Part shown: one piece after another, positions 27,586 through 35,502 of the stretch
How the letters are laid out: each line of letters begins with the position of its first letter
Position numbering within the stretch: the first letter of the stretch is position 1
DNA from: Alphaproteobacteria bacterium
Lineage (GTDB): Bacteria; Pseudomonadota; Alphaproteobacteria; M2410
NCBI GenBank assembly: GCA_030614785.1
Contig: JAUWTJ010000041.1
Span: forward strand, 1-36,032
Direction: 5' to 3'
Length of the DNA stretch: 36,032 bases
Made by a program: the position numbers and the translations under genes
The notes under the pieces: model-generated
The model's database searches: none
What the model was told of the DNA's origin: nothing
The model's input: only the letters and a program-made list of their open reading frames with translations

Positions 27586-28011
27586 CTAACGCTCGAACTT
27601 GGTCGAGAGTATGATAGAAGTCGTTGTCCGTTCGATCCCGGAAATCCGCCCGATCCGGTCGATTACATCGTCCATTTCAGATGTTGTCTCGACGGCAACG
27701 ATGGCAATCAGATCATTAACCCCTGAAATTGAGTAGAGCGATGTCACTTCGATCATCTTCTTGAGCTCGGCATCGACGCGCGGCGCCAGTTTGGGGGCGA
27801 CGGTGATCAGCACATGCGCGCGGATCTGCGCCCTGGCGTACTCGTCCGATAACCGCACCGTATAGCCACCGATGATACTGCGCTCTTCAAGCCGCGTGAT
27901 GCGGCTCTGGATCGTTGATCGCGAAACCCCCAGTTTCCGGGCGATTGATGAGGTTGGCTCCCGAGCATCTGCCTGAAGAAGCGAGAGGAGTTTTCTATCG
28001 GTTTCGTCCAT
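27586..28011 (-). CDS. Lrp/AsnC-family transcriptional regulator
   Basis: A 141-residue feast/famine regulator: N-terminal winged helix-turn-helix (MDETDRKLLSLLQADAREPT, then SIARKLGVSRSTIQSRITRL) and a C-terminal ligand-binding RAM domain (YSISGVNDLIAIVAVETTSE, ERTTTSIILSTKFER). These proteins bind amino acids and assemble as octamers. I start it at ATG 28011; a TTG at 28029 would add six residues. It is divergent from the lysine-degradation-like operon with about 180 bases between start codons, the usual layout for a local regulator that controls its neighbour. Lysine as effector is inferred from that position. Confidence 0.9.
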   Translation of the reverse strand: MDETDRKLLSLLQADAREPTSSIARKLGVSRSTIQSRITRLEERSIIGGYTVRLSDEYARAQIRAHVLITVAPKLAPRVDAELKKMIEVTSLYSISGVNDLIAIVAVETTSEMDDVIDRIGRISGIERTTTSIILSTKFER

Positions 28012-28046
28012 GACGGCCACTTTCGGCAAATTGCCTGGTAACTTCG

Positions 28047-28089
28047 TTAAAACGCCTAAAATTATACGCTATATTGACATATTGTCCCC
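28047..28089. promoter_or_regulatory. Overlapping divergent promoters and dyad between the Lrp gene and the lysine operon
   Basis: On the plus strand TTAAAA (28047-28052) and TATATT (28070-28075) are 17 bases apart and point to the lysine operon. On the minus strand a perfect TATAAT (28061-28066) has GGGACA 16 bases upstream and points to the Lrp gene. The dyad GACA-TAT-TGTC (28076-28086) lies beside both. Overlapping divergent promoters fit joint control by the regulator. Visual matches only. Confidence 0.4.
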
Positions 28090-28141
28090 TTCATATCGAC
28101 ATCTAAATTGGAGAAACTCTAATCAAACGACCTGAGATGAC

Positions 28142-28165
28142 TGATCCCGGGTCCGGATTTTTTTG
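28142..28165 (+). promoter_or_regulatory. Weak hairpin plus T tract in the leader of the lysine operon
   Basis: ATCCCGGGTCCGGAT can pair ATCC with GGAT and is followed by seven T residues, inside a nine-codon frame that opens with ATG at 28137. It resembles a minimal attenuator, but the stem is only four to five pairs and the tiny frame has no lysine codons. Low confidence. Confidence 0.2.
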
Positions 28166-28190
28166 ATTTCGGTTTCGGGAGTGCACTCAC

Positions 28191-29291
28191 ATGAAAGATC
28201 TTCTTCTCCTCGGCGCAGGCAACATCGGTGAAATGATCACCGAGTTTTTGTCGACCAGCGGCGACTACACGGTAACCGTGGCTGACCTGTGCGAGGAAAA
28301 CCTCGCGCGCATGCCCAAGCACGACACCGTCACGACCATGACTTTGGACGTCTCCGACGAGGCAGCCCTGGCCGCAGTTATGGAAGGGAAATATGCTGTC
28401 CTCACGGCGCTGCCCTACTCAATCACACCGCTGATCGCCAAAGCCGCCGTTAAGGCGAAGGTCCATTATTTTGATCTGACCGAGGATGTCGCCTGCACAC
28501 GGCTTGTAAAGGAACTGGCGGAAGGTGCGCAGACGGCTCTTATTCCCCAGTGCGGTCTTGCTCCCGGCTTTATTTCGATCATCGCCAATGACATTGCCAA
28601 AGGGTTTGACTCATTGAAGACGCTTCACCTTCGTGTCGGCGCGCTGCCGCAATATCCATCCAATGCGCTCTCCTACAATCTGACCTGGAGCACCGACGGC
28701 GTTATCAACGAGTATTGTGAGCCTTGCGAGGCCGTCGTTGATGGCAAGCTGACCGAAGTGCCTGCACTGTCTGGTCTTGAGACCTTCGGGCTGGACGGGA
28801 TCACCTATGAGGCTTTCAACACATCGGGCGGGCTCGGCACGCTTTGCGAAACCTATGCCGGCAGGGTCGATAATCTCAACTATCGGACCATTCGTTACCC
28901 CGGCCATTGTGACGCGATGAAAATGCTGGTTCATGATCTTCGCCTCGGCGAGCGCCGTGATGTCTTCAAGGACGTACTGGAGCATGCCATCCCGGCGACC
29001 ATGCAGGATGTGGTTCTGGTTTTCGTGACCGCATCGGGCAAGAAAGACGGCCGTTTGATGCAGGAAAGCTATGCTAACAAGACCTATGCTCGCGAGATCA
29101 ATGGCAAGGTCTGGAGCGCTATTCAGATCACGACTGCTGCCGGGATCTGCGCCATGGTCGATCTTCTTGCTGATGGCAAACTGCCGCAAAAGGGATTTGT
29201 GCGCCAGGAAGACGTGAAGCTTTCTGATTTTCTGGCCAATCGCTTTGGCAAGAACTACGCTCAGATAAAAGTCGATTCCCGGGCTGCCTGA
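28191..29291 (+). CDS. Saccharopine dehydrogenase-family protein, candidate L-lysine 6-dehydrogenase
   Basis: A 366-residue NAD(P)-dependent oxidoreductase. The Rossmann motif LLLGAGNIGEMI lies at residues 4-15, VTVADLCEENL ends strand 2, and QCGLAPGFISIIANDI is the family's central motif. Size and motifs fit both the Lys9-type saccharopine dehydrogenases and bacterial L-lysine 6-dehydrogenase, which oxidises lysine to 2-aminoadipate 6-semialdehyde/piperideine-6-carboxylate. Two downstream genes follow at 15 and 28 bases; the last encodes the dehydrogenase that would take this product. No lysine-ketoglutarate reductase domain is visible nearby, which favours the lysine dehydrogenase reading. 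GGGAG precedes the ATG. Confidence 0.85.
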   Translation: MKDLLLLGAGNIGEMITEFLSTSGDYTVTVADLCEENLARMPKHDTVTTMTLDVSDEAALAAVMEGKYAVLTALPYSITPLIAKAAVKAKVHYFDLTEDVACTRLVKELAEGAQTALIPQCGLAPGFISIIANDIAKGFDSLKTLHLRVGALPQYPSNALSYNLTWSTDGVINEYCEPCEAVVDGKLTEVPALSGLETFGLDGITYEAFNTSGGLGTLCETYAGRVDNLNYRTIRYPGHCDAMKMLVHDLRLGERRDVFKDVLEHAIPATMQDVVLVFVTASGKKDGRLMQESYANKTYAREINGKVWSAIQITTAAGICAMVDLLADGKLPQKGFVRQEDVKLSDFLANRFGKNYAQIKVDSRAA

Positions 29292-29306
29292 AGCTGGAGT
29301 TCACAC

Positions 29307-30989
29307 ATGTCTGCCACACAAAAGGCCCCCAAAAAGACCGGTGGCGAGATCCTCGTCGAGGCGCTGAAGACCCATGGGACAACCCATGCCTTTTGCGTCC
29401 CCGGCGAGAGCTATCTTGCGGTTCTCGACGCGCTCTATGACGCGCGCTCGTCGATCGAGCTTATCACCTGTCGTCAGGAAGGCGGCGCGGCCAATATGGC
29501 CGAAGCACACGGCAAGTTGACGGGGCGGCCTGGCATTTGTTTTGTCACCCGCGGGCCCGGCGCAACCAATGCCTCGATCGGGGTTCATACGGCGTTCCAG
29601 GATTCCACGCCGATGATCCTCTTTATCGGTCAGGTGGCGCGCGACCAGGCCGACCGTGAAGCCTTTCAGGAGATCGACTTTCGCCGCATGTTTGGCCAGA
29701 TGGCAAAGTGGGTTGCTGAAATCCAGGACCCGGCGCGGATCCCCGAATATGTCTCCCGCGCCTTTCATACCGCCGTCAACGGCAGGCCCGGACCGGTCGT
29801 CCTGGCACTGCCGGAAGATATATTGCGCGAGATGGTGGAGAGCACCGGATCAAAACCATATCGCCGCGCTCTGTCCGGCCCGACGGGCTCTGACCTTGAA
29901 GAGATGGCCGACCGCCTCAACAAGGCGGAACGCCCGCTGGTCATTCTCGGCGGTGGCGGCTGGTCACAGGAGACGACGCAGAATATTGCAAAGTTCGTGC
30001 GCGACAACGGGCTGCCTGTCGGGGCCTCGTTCCGGTGCAAGGATCTTTTTGACAATCGCGACCCGCACTATTTCGGTGATGTCGGGATTGGCATCAATCC
30101 AAAACTGGCGGAGCGCGTCAGGCAAGCCGATGTCATCCTGGCCATTGGCCCCCGCCTTGGCGAAATGACAACAGGTGGCTATACGCTTTTCGAAGTCCCC
30201 GACACGAAACAGGATCTCATCCATGTTCACGCCGGCGCGGAGGAACTTGGACGGGTTTATAACGCCGACCTCAAGATCAATTCATCGATGGCCGGGTTTG
30301 TCGAGGCGGTGAAAGACCTTGAACTGGCACCGCAACATTCATGGGACGCCTGGCGCGAAGACGCGCGCAGCGACTTCGAAGCCTTCGTTGCACCGATTGA
30401 TGCACCGGGCGACGTCAATCTCTCACAGGTCTTTGCGCAAATGTCGAACCTGTTGCCACAGGACGCCATTGTCTGCAATGGCGCGGGCAACTATGCGGCC
30501 TGGCTGCACCGGTTCTATCAACACAAGGCATTCCGCACTCAGCTTGCACCAACCAGCGGAGCCATGGGATACGGCGTTCCGGCGGCCATCGGTGCCAAAG
30601 CCACGGAACGCTCGCGCACGGTCGTGGCGGTTTCGGGCGACGGCTGTTTCCTGATGACTGGCCAGGAACTGGCGACCGCGGTTCATCACAAGCTCGGCGT
30701 CCTCTTCATCGTCGTCAATAACGGCATTTACGGTACGATCCGGATGCATCAGGAACGCGACTATCCCGGCCGGGTGATCGGCACAGACCTCACCAATCCC
30801 GATTTTGTCGCCTATGCCGAGGCCTTTGGCGCCAGGGCGGCGCGGGTTGAGACCACCGCTGACTTTGCGCCCACACTCAAGGAAGCTCTTGCTCACATTG
30901 GTACTGGCAAGGGTCCGATGCTGATCGAAATCATGGCCAACCCGGACGCCATCTCACCTGGCAAGACCCTCCAGTCCCTGCGCGGCTAA
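29307..30989 (+). CDS. ThDP-dependent enzyme, acetolactate-synthase-like
   Basis: A 560-residue thiamine-diphosphate enzyme with three domains: the PYR domain with catalytic Glu58 (CRQEGGAANMAEAHG), a central domain with LVILGGGGWSQE, and the PP domain with the metal-ThDP motif GDGCFLMTG (GDG 444-446) closing at NN 471-472. It resembles acetolactate synthases and related decarboxylases/lyases, but no regulatory-subunit gene is adjacent and the operon is not for branched-chain synthesis. Position between a lysine dehydrogenase candidate and an aminoadipate-semialdehyde dehydrogenase suggests a 2-oxo acid such as 2-oxoadipate as substrate; this is inference. GGAG lies before the ATG. Confidence 0.9.
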   Translation: MSATQKAPKKTGGEILVEALKTHGTTHAFCVPGESYLAVLDALYDARSSIELITCRQEGGAANMAEAHGKLTGRPGICFVTRGPGATNASIGVHTAFQDSTPMILFIGQVARDQADREAFQEIDFRRMFGQMAKWVAEIQDPARIPEYVSRAFHTAVNGRPGPVVLALPEDILREMVESTGSKPYRRALSGPTGSDLEEMADRLNKAERPLVILGGGGWSQETTQNIAKFVRDNGLPVGASFRCKDLFDNRDPHYFGDVGIGINPKLAERVRQADVILAIGPRLGEMTTGGYTLFEVPDTKQDLIHVHAGAEELGRVYNADLKINSSMAGFVEAVKDLELAPQHSWDAWREDARSDFEAFVAPIDAPGDVNLSQVFAQMSNLLPQDAIVCNGAGNYAAWLHRFYQHKAFRTQLAPTSGAMGYGVPAAIGAKATERSRTVVAVSGDGCFLMTGQELATAVHHKLGVLFIVVNNGIYGTIRMHQERDYPGRVIGTDLTNPDFVAYAEAFGARAARVETTADFAPTLKEALAHIGTGKGPMLIEIMANPDAISPGKTLQSLRG

Positions 30990-31017
30990 ACCAACACCAA
31001 AGACACAGGACATACTC

Positions 31018-32520
31018 ATGACGTTTACTGATATTCTGAAATCTCTCGACCTTGACGAAGCCCACTTCCAGGGCGGCACGCTCGATGTGGCCTCGCCCAT
31101 CGACGGCAAGATCTTTGCAAACGTAAAGCTGGATGATGCAGCTTCCCTTGATCAAAAGATTTCGGATGCGACGGCGGCCTTCCAATCCTGGCGCACCCTG
31201 CCCGCACCTCGTCGCGGCGAGCTTGTTCGTCTTCTCGGCGAGGAACTGCGCGCCAACAAGGAAGCCCTCGGGGCGCTTGTGACCATGGATTGCGGCAAGA
31301 TCTATCAGGAAGGCCTCGGCGAGGTTCAGGAGATGATCGATATTTGCGACTATGCCGTCGGCCTGTCGCGCCAGCTCTTCGGCCTGATGATCGCCTCGGA
31401 ACGCCCTGGCCACCGCATGAGCGAGACCTGGCATCCGGCAGGTCCGGTCGGCATTATCTCCGCCTTCAATTTCCCGGTTGCGGTCTGGTCGTGGAATACG
31501 GCGCTGGCTCTGGTCTGCGGCGATCCTGTGATCTGGAAGCCATCGGAAAAAACGCCGGTAACGGCGCTGGCCTGTCAGGCGCTGCTTGAACGCGCCATCG
31601 CGCGGTTCGGCGATGACGCGCCAAAGGGTCTCTCAAGCGTTGTCATTGGCGGCGCAGACCTTGGTGAGCAACTGGTCAGTGACAAGCGCCTGCCGGTTAT
31701 TTCTGCAACAGGATCAACCGCCATGGGCCGCAAGGTCGGTCCGCGCGTTGCGGAACGCTTCGGCAAGTCCATTCTGGAACTGGGCGGCAACAACGCGATG
31801 ATCGTTGCGCCTTCAGCCGACCTCGACATGGCTGTGCGCGCCATTGTGTTCTCGGCGGTCGGCACCGCCGGGCAGCGCTGCACCTCACTGCGCCGCGTCA
31901 TTGTTCACGAAAGCCTGGTCGGCGATCTGCTGCCGAAACTTCAGGCGGCCTATAAAACCATTCCTGTCGGCGACCCGCTCAGCGAGGCCAATCTGGTCGG
32001 CCCGCTGATCGACAAGATGTCGTTCGACGCGATGCAAAAAAGCCTCGCGCAGGCGAAGGACGAAGGCGGCGAGATCACCGGCGGCATGCGTCTCGATGTC
32101 GATGGCGCGAACGATGCCTTTTATGTCAGACCCGCGATTGCGATTATGCCGGGCCAAAGCGACGTGGTGAAGACAGAGACCTTCGCGCCGATCGCCTACA
32201 TTATGACCTATACGGATCTTGATGACGCCATCGCCACCCAAAACGATGTGCCGCAGGGCCTGTCGTCGTGCATCTTTACCCGCGACCTGCTTGAGGCCGA
32301 GACGTTCCTCTCGGCAGCAGGCAGCGACTGCGGCATCGCCAACGTCAACATCGGCCCCTCGGGCGCTGAAATCGGCGGCGCCTTTGGCGGCGAAAAGGAA
32401 ACCGGCGGCGGGCGCGAAAGCGGGTCGGACGCCTGGCGCGGGTATATGCGGCGGCAGACCAATACGGTGAACTATTCCAAAGAGCTGCCGCTGGCGCAGG
32501 GGATCAAGTTTGAGGTTTGA
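31018..32520 (+). CDS. ALDH7-type aldehyde dehydrogenase, probable 2-aminoadipate semialdehyde dehydrogenase
   Basis: Oxidises 2-aminoadipate 6-semialdehyde (in equilibrium with piperideine-6-carboxylate) to 2-aminoadipate with NAD(P)+. The 500 residues follow the antiquitin/ALDH7 pattern: Asn151 in SAFNFPVAVWSWN, Glu254 in LELGGNNA, catalytic Cys288 in GTAGQRCTSLRR and the C-terminal stretch GPSGAEIGGAFGGEKETGGG that distinguishes ALDH7 from other aldehyde dehydrogenases. It is the third gene of the operon, 28 bases after the ThDP enzyme, with AGGA before its ATG. The stop lies within a TTTGAGG triple repeat. Confidence 0.92.
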   Translation: MTFTDILKSLDLDEAHFQGGTLDVASPIDGKIFANVKLDDAASLDQKISDATAAFQSWRTLPAPRRGELVRLLGEELRANKEALGALVTMDCGKIYQEGLGEVQEMIDICDYAVGLSRQLFGLMIASERPGHRMSETWHPAGPVGIISAFNFPVAVWSWNTALALVCGDPVIWKPSEKTPVTALACQALLERAIARFGDDAPKGLSSVVIGGADLGEQLVSDKRLPVISATGSTAMGRKVGPRVAERFGKSILELGGNNAMIVAPSADLDMAVRAIVFSAVGTAGQRCTSLRRVIVHESLVGDLLPKLQAAYKTIPVGDPLSEANLVGPLIDKMSFDAMQKSLAQAKDEGGEITGGMRLDVDGANDAFYVRPAIAIMPGQSDVVKTETFAPIAYIMTYTDLDDAIATQNDVPQGLSSCIFTRDLLEAETFLSAAGSDCGIANVNIGPSGAEIGGAFGGEKETGGGRESGSDAWRGYMRRQTNTVNYSKELPLAQGIKFEV

Positions 32521-32529
32521 GGTTTGAGG
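32509..32529 (+). repeat. Three tandem copies of TTTGAGG spanning the ALDH stop codon
   Basis: TTTGAGG occurs at 32509-32515, 32516-32522 and 32523-32529. The stop codon TGA is in the second copy. Because the first copy onward already gives the same last codons, gain or loss of one unit would not change the protein while two remain. It marks a small duplication at the edge of the AT-rich tail. Confidence 0.85.
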
Positions 32530-32932
32530 TATCAAATTCGATACAAAACTCTTGTCGACGGCTTTGTTGTTCAACACACAGTCTGCCTGAGAACCGTTGT
32601 AGATCGAGAATGAAGGGAGCAGGGGCATAGTACGTGCTTGTGCTCCAACGCGGCTTTCATCTGGATTGTGTTAGTGACCAACGATAAACTGGACGTTGGG
32701 TCTATTTGGAAAATCCGTAGATTATGACAGGGAGGGCCTGCTCGAGCTCGTTCTCCTATTCACCCATACAATTTAAAATTGCTTCCCAGTGTTACTATAA
32801 CACCACACAAGACATGATTACGAGGATACTCCCCCGAAATTATGAAAAATGCTTGCAGGGTTAAATTGTATTCTACATAGTTAACAAGCTGACCAAAATG
32901 GGGGTTTTGGAAAAAAGGGGGCTTGGGGAAAG
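32530..32932. other. AT-rich intergenic region at the start of the accessory tail
   Basis: About 400 bases with no convincing gene and visibly lower GC than the operon before it. It holds a small GTATC/GATAC dyad (32529-32544), the near-palindrome CAATTTAAAATTG (32769-32781), the dyad at 32789-32803 and a possible -35 TTGCAG (32853-32858) with a weak -10 before the small membrane protein gene. No clear terminator for the lysine operon was found. Confidence 0.5.
32789..32803. promoter_or_regulatory. Operator-like dyad GTGTTA-CTA-TAACAC
   Basis: Six-base perfect arms around three central bases, about 130 bases upstream of the membrane protein gene at 32933. Size and shape fit a helix-turn-helix dimer site; no regulator gene is nearby on this side, and chance is possible in AT-rich DNA. 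Confidence 0.3.
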
Positions 32933-33352
32933 ATGCTGAGAATAACGTGGAAATGGGTCCCGGCGTTGATAATTCCGGTAGCTTTCTACTATGTATTTGT
33001 CACGTTTCAAGACCCAGAGGCGGCGGCTGAACAAATGTCGTCAGTTGTTTTTTCATTTGGACTTTCCTCCGGTGAGTATCTAGCGGTCCGCATCGGAGAT
33101 TGTTTTGTACTGCTAGCCTTCATATTTCTTTTTTTGGAGATAATGCGGGCCGCTGTAAATGAGCAGTACACAAAGGTAAATAACATACTTTCAGGTTTGT
33201 TATGTCTGCTTTCCTTCGCTCTTTTCATTACCGAGAAGGGATTTGCCACTCCCACTTTTCTTGTGATTTTCCTATTCACGATTCTGGATACCGTCAATGG
33301 GTTGAATGTATGGTCAAAGCTCGGCGGTGACAGATCTGGCACGAAGAATTGA
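32933..33352 (+). CDS. Unknown small four-helix membrane protein
   Basis: A 139-residue protein with four predicted membrane helices (about 8-26, 52-72, 84-100, 107-125) and short polar loops; the C-terminus GGDRSGTKN is cytoplasmic by charge. GGGGAAAG stands just before the ATG, which supports expression. I recognise no family. Codon use is richer in A/T-ending codons than in the core genes. It is followed 145 bases later by another unknown membrane protein on the same strand; the two may form a unit. Confidence 0.65.
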   Translation: MLRITWKWVPALIIPVAFYYVFVTFQDPEAAAEQMSSVVFSFGLSSGEYLAVRIGDCFVLLAFIFLFLEIMRAAVNEQYTKVNNILSGLLCLLSFALFITEKGFATPTFLVIFLFTILDTVNGLNVWSKLGGDRSGTKN

Positions 33353-33497
33353 TACTTATACGACAGCTGCTGTTTTGGGCGAGGCATATGATGTTTGTAA
33401 TCTGTAAAAGGGATTTGAGTGAGTCCTGTTAAAAACAAGGCGGGGAAAGTTTCGCTGTCCCTTTGGCAGCCTATATCTACCATAATGAGGTCATTCG

Positions 33498-34052
33498 ATG
33501 AAATTTGAAAAAATAGGAACTGCATTGTTGGGCTATGTCTACTTGTGGCTTGGGATGTTCATAATGGCAATGATTACTGCACTGTCCGCCAACGGATTGT
33601 ATGACGTTCCTTTGTGGCAAGTCGCCAACGTCCAACTCGGGGGATTTCTGGGCCTTATTTTTCTCCTCGAGGCCCTTCTGGGTGTAGGTTTGGTGACGGC
33701 GCTGTTCACCGGAGAATGGAAACGGGCGTTGATCCTACCTTTAACAATGATTGGCTATGGGTTCTTGTGTTATGCTTCTCTTTTGGCTTTCGAGATATAT
33801 GGGTTACTTGGTGGGATTGAGTTCAAAACAGAATCCTTTGTAGTGCAAGATATGTACGGGTTCCTCGCTGCGATTATCGAACCTGTGTATACTTTTACAC
33901 TCGGTGAAGTGTCGACAGAAGGTGTGGATCGGTGGGTGAGAATCATAAGTATATTTCTCATGCTGATTACGAGTGTTCCAAAAGTCGTTACCTGGCTTAG
34001 CCAAAAACGAAAGACTACTGCCGAGGCCGGTGATGGCCTTCAACTAGCATAG
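33498..34052 (+). CDS. Unknown four-helix membrane protein
   Basis: A 184-residue protein with helices at about 8-30, 45-68, 75-100 and 146-165. Between the third and fourth is a loop of ~45 residues (GGIEFKTESFVVQDMYG onward) that would face the periplasm or be partly re-entrant. The tail WLSQKRKTTAEAGDGLQLA is cytoplasmic by charge. GAGG lies 7 bases before the ATG. No family recognised. The gene is AT-richer than the operon upstream and lies between another small membrane protein gene and a convergent DUF4239 gene. Confidence 0.7.
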   Translation: MKFEKIGTALLGYVYLWLGMFIMAMITALSANGLYDVPLWQVANVQLGGFLGLIFLLEALLGVGLVTALFTGEWKRALILPLTMIGYGFLCYASLLAFEIYGLLGGIEFKTESFVVQDMYGFLAAIIEPVYTFTLGEVSTEGVDRWVRIISIFLMLITSVPKVVTWLSQKRKTTAEAGDGLQLA

Positions 34053-34184
34053 ATAGAACATTCGAAGCTGGGTTTTCCGTAAAAAAGCCAAATGTAATGC
34101 GTGGCCAAGTGAAATCGAGATTGGCTGGCGCAGAATTTTATTTTGTAAACAACCCATACGAGATATGTAATCGAGCTCACCAAA

Positions 34185-34367
34185 ATGGTGAGGCTCGGGC
34201 CAATTCCCGATTATGCAAACATCTATACATTGAATGACAAAGAATTCTGCTTACATGTGCCGTGTAGAAGAAAACTTTTGGAGAATGCATTGACTGCTTT
34301 AGAAAACGTATTGGCCACTTTGATGGCGCTCGGACTTGTTTTGGGCACAGTTCTGGTTCTGTTGTAA
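34185..34367 (+). CDS. Doubtful 60-residue single-pass membrane peptide
   Basis: The frame reads MVRLGPIPDYANIYTLNDKE and ends in a hydrophobic helix (NVLATLMALGLVLGTVLVLL). No ribosome-binding site is visible before the ATG. A membrane helix and an apparent terminator 60-100 bases downstream are the only support. It may equally be chance in a non-coding gap. Confidence 0.3.
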   Translation: MVRLGPIPDYANIYTLNDKEFCLHVPCRRKLLENALTALENVLATLMALGLVLGTVLVLL

Positions 34368-34429
34368 CTTACCCCCCTGTCGCACGGATAGATGTTACAG
34401 CTGAATAGATGCCGTCTGTAAACGTTCGA

Positions 34430-34463
34430 CCAAGAATAACCCCACGCGGGGACTTTGGTTTTT
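34430..34463 (+). terminator. Intrinsic terminator candidate between convergent membrane-protein genes
   Basis: CCCC-ACGC-GGGG (34440-34451) forms the inner stem and CCAA (34430-34433) pairs with TTGG (34455-34458) as the outer stem across a small internal loop, followed directly by TTTTT (34459-34463). It would end plus-strand transcripts from the membrane-protein genes. On the minus strand the stem is followed by TTATTCTTGG, so it may work weakly both ways. Confidence 0.45.
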
Positions 34464-34527
34464 CCGGCAGAAGTCTCCAACCAGTGCCAGCCCTATGTTC
34501 CGTTTGATTGCCGGTCTGCTTAAAGAC

Positions 34528-35502
34528 CTAAATTTCCTTTGAAATTTCCACCTTCAGGCGTTCTATGCGCGCCAATATTTGGTTTCTGCTTTCTCGAAAC
34601 GGTTTTCTATCGACCTGCCAATACCCACTAAAGTGAGAGCTCATATCAACCATCATCAAGAACAGGAACGACAAGGCAAACCCCATGCAGGCCACAAAAA
34701 ATGGAGAAACAACTTCTCCATTTACTACTGGAAGATATAGAGGCCCAATTACAAACAAGGACAGTACGACTAACATCAACACCATAAAGGGAGATGGCTT
34801 GGACATCATGTAAGAAATACGATGAGATCGCAGCGCCATCAAATCATCCATTCGGGAGATTAGTTGATCAAATGCTACTCGGTCATTTTCATCGAGTATT
34901 TTGAGTTGGCCAAGACGCTCCGACAGTTCGTTCACAATATTCATATTTTCCAACATATGTCCTGATACACGGAATCTTTCCGACAGAACATTGTCCGCGT
35001 AACGCATTAGAAGTCCATGAATATAAAGAACTCGTTGAGAATTCGTCTGCCCTCCATCATCATGAAGATAGGGGAGAATTTGGGACATGGATTCCAATCG
35101 TAGAGCTTCGTCCCTAAGGGTAATATTTATACTATCGTGATCCTGCATACTCTTAAACACCAGAAATGCTACCAATAGAGCGTAGATATTGGACACCATC
35201 CCGCTAAAGATCTCGACCATAAGATCCAACTGTGAACCTTCAGCTGCGAATGCACTGCGCACTACTTCCATCTCCGGCAGCTTATGAATAGAATCATAAG
35301 CAAAAAAGAATATGAGGCCGACGGCTGTTGGTACAACAAACCGTAACGCAATGGTTCTTACAATAGGTTGATACAATAAAAGCAGTAGGCTGAACGTAAA
35401 TGTTGCAAACCCAATCCATCGAGGCACATCTGGCTCGAGGGAAAATAGAACAACAGAACCGATACCTCCCAATATGGCCAAGTGGACACCAGATACTTTC
35501 AT
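34528..35502 (-). CDS. DUF4239 (bestrophin-like) membrane protein
   Basis: A 324-residue inner-membrane protein. Hydrophobic segments lie at about 8-24, 30-45 and 55-72, then a further segment near 105-120 (IYALLVAFLVF). The long soluble helical stretch (about 125-230: NITLRDEALRLESMSQILPY, DRVAFDQLISRMDDLMALRS) is followed by two C-terminal helices (about 240-290) and VDMSSHFSGYWQVDRKPFRE. The arrangement R-DEA helix, 'R..R' before the last helix pair and 'D...G...V...P' after it is what I know from DUF4239, a family distantly related to bestrophin channels. I start it at 35502, where GGAG lies 6 bases upstream; an ATG at 35514 adds four residues. Convergent with the membrane genes to its left; function unknown. 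Confidence 0.7.
   Translation of the reverse strand: MKVSGVHLAILGGIGSVVLFSLEPDVPRWIGFATFTFSLLLLLYQPIVRTIALRFVVPTAVGLIFFFAYDSIHKLPEMEVVRSAFAAEGSQLDLMVEIFSGMVSNIYALLVAFLVFKSMQDHDSINITLRDEALRLESMSQILPYLHDDGGQTNSQRVLYIHGLLMRYADNVLSERFRVSGHMLENMNIVNELSERLGQLKILDENDRVAFDQLISRMDDLMALRSHRISYMMSKPSPFMVLMLVVLSLFVIGPLYLPVVNGEVVSPFFVACMGFALSFLFLMMVDMSSHFSGYWQVDRKPFRESRNQILARIERLKVEISKEI

Noticed and set aside
27547-27617. Tiny plus-strand frame after AGGAGG near the end of the Lrp gene
   Set aside because: A good ribosome-binding-like sequence precedes ATGATG, but the ~20-residue product is arginine-rich, overlaps the Lrp gene antisense and has no other support.
32509-32529. TTTGAGG tandem repeat as a phase-variation switch
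   Set aside because: The stop codon is read in the second copy, so changing copy number from three does not alter the protein while two copies remain.
31885-32628. Minus-strand frame of 247 codons opposite the aldehyde dehydrogenase
   Set aside because: Shadow of a highly conserved enzyme with complete active site on the plus strand.
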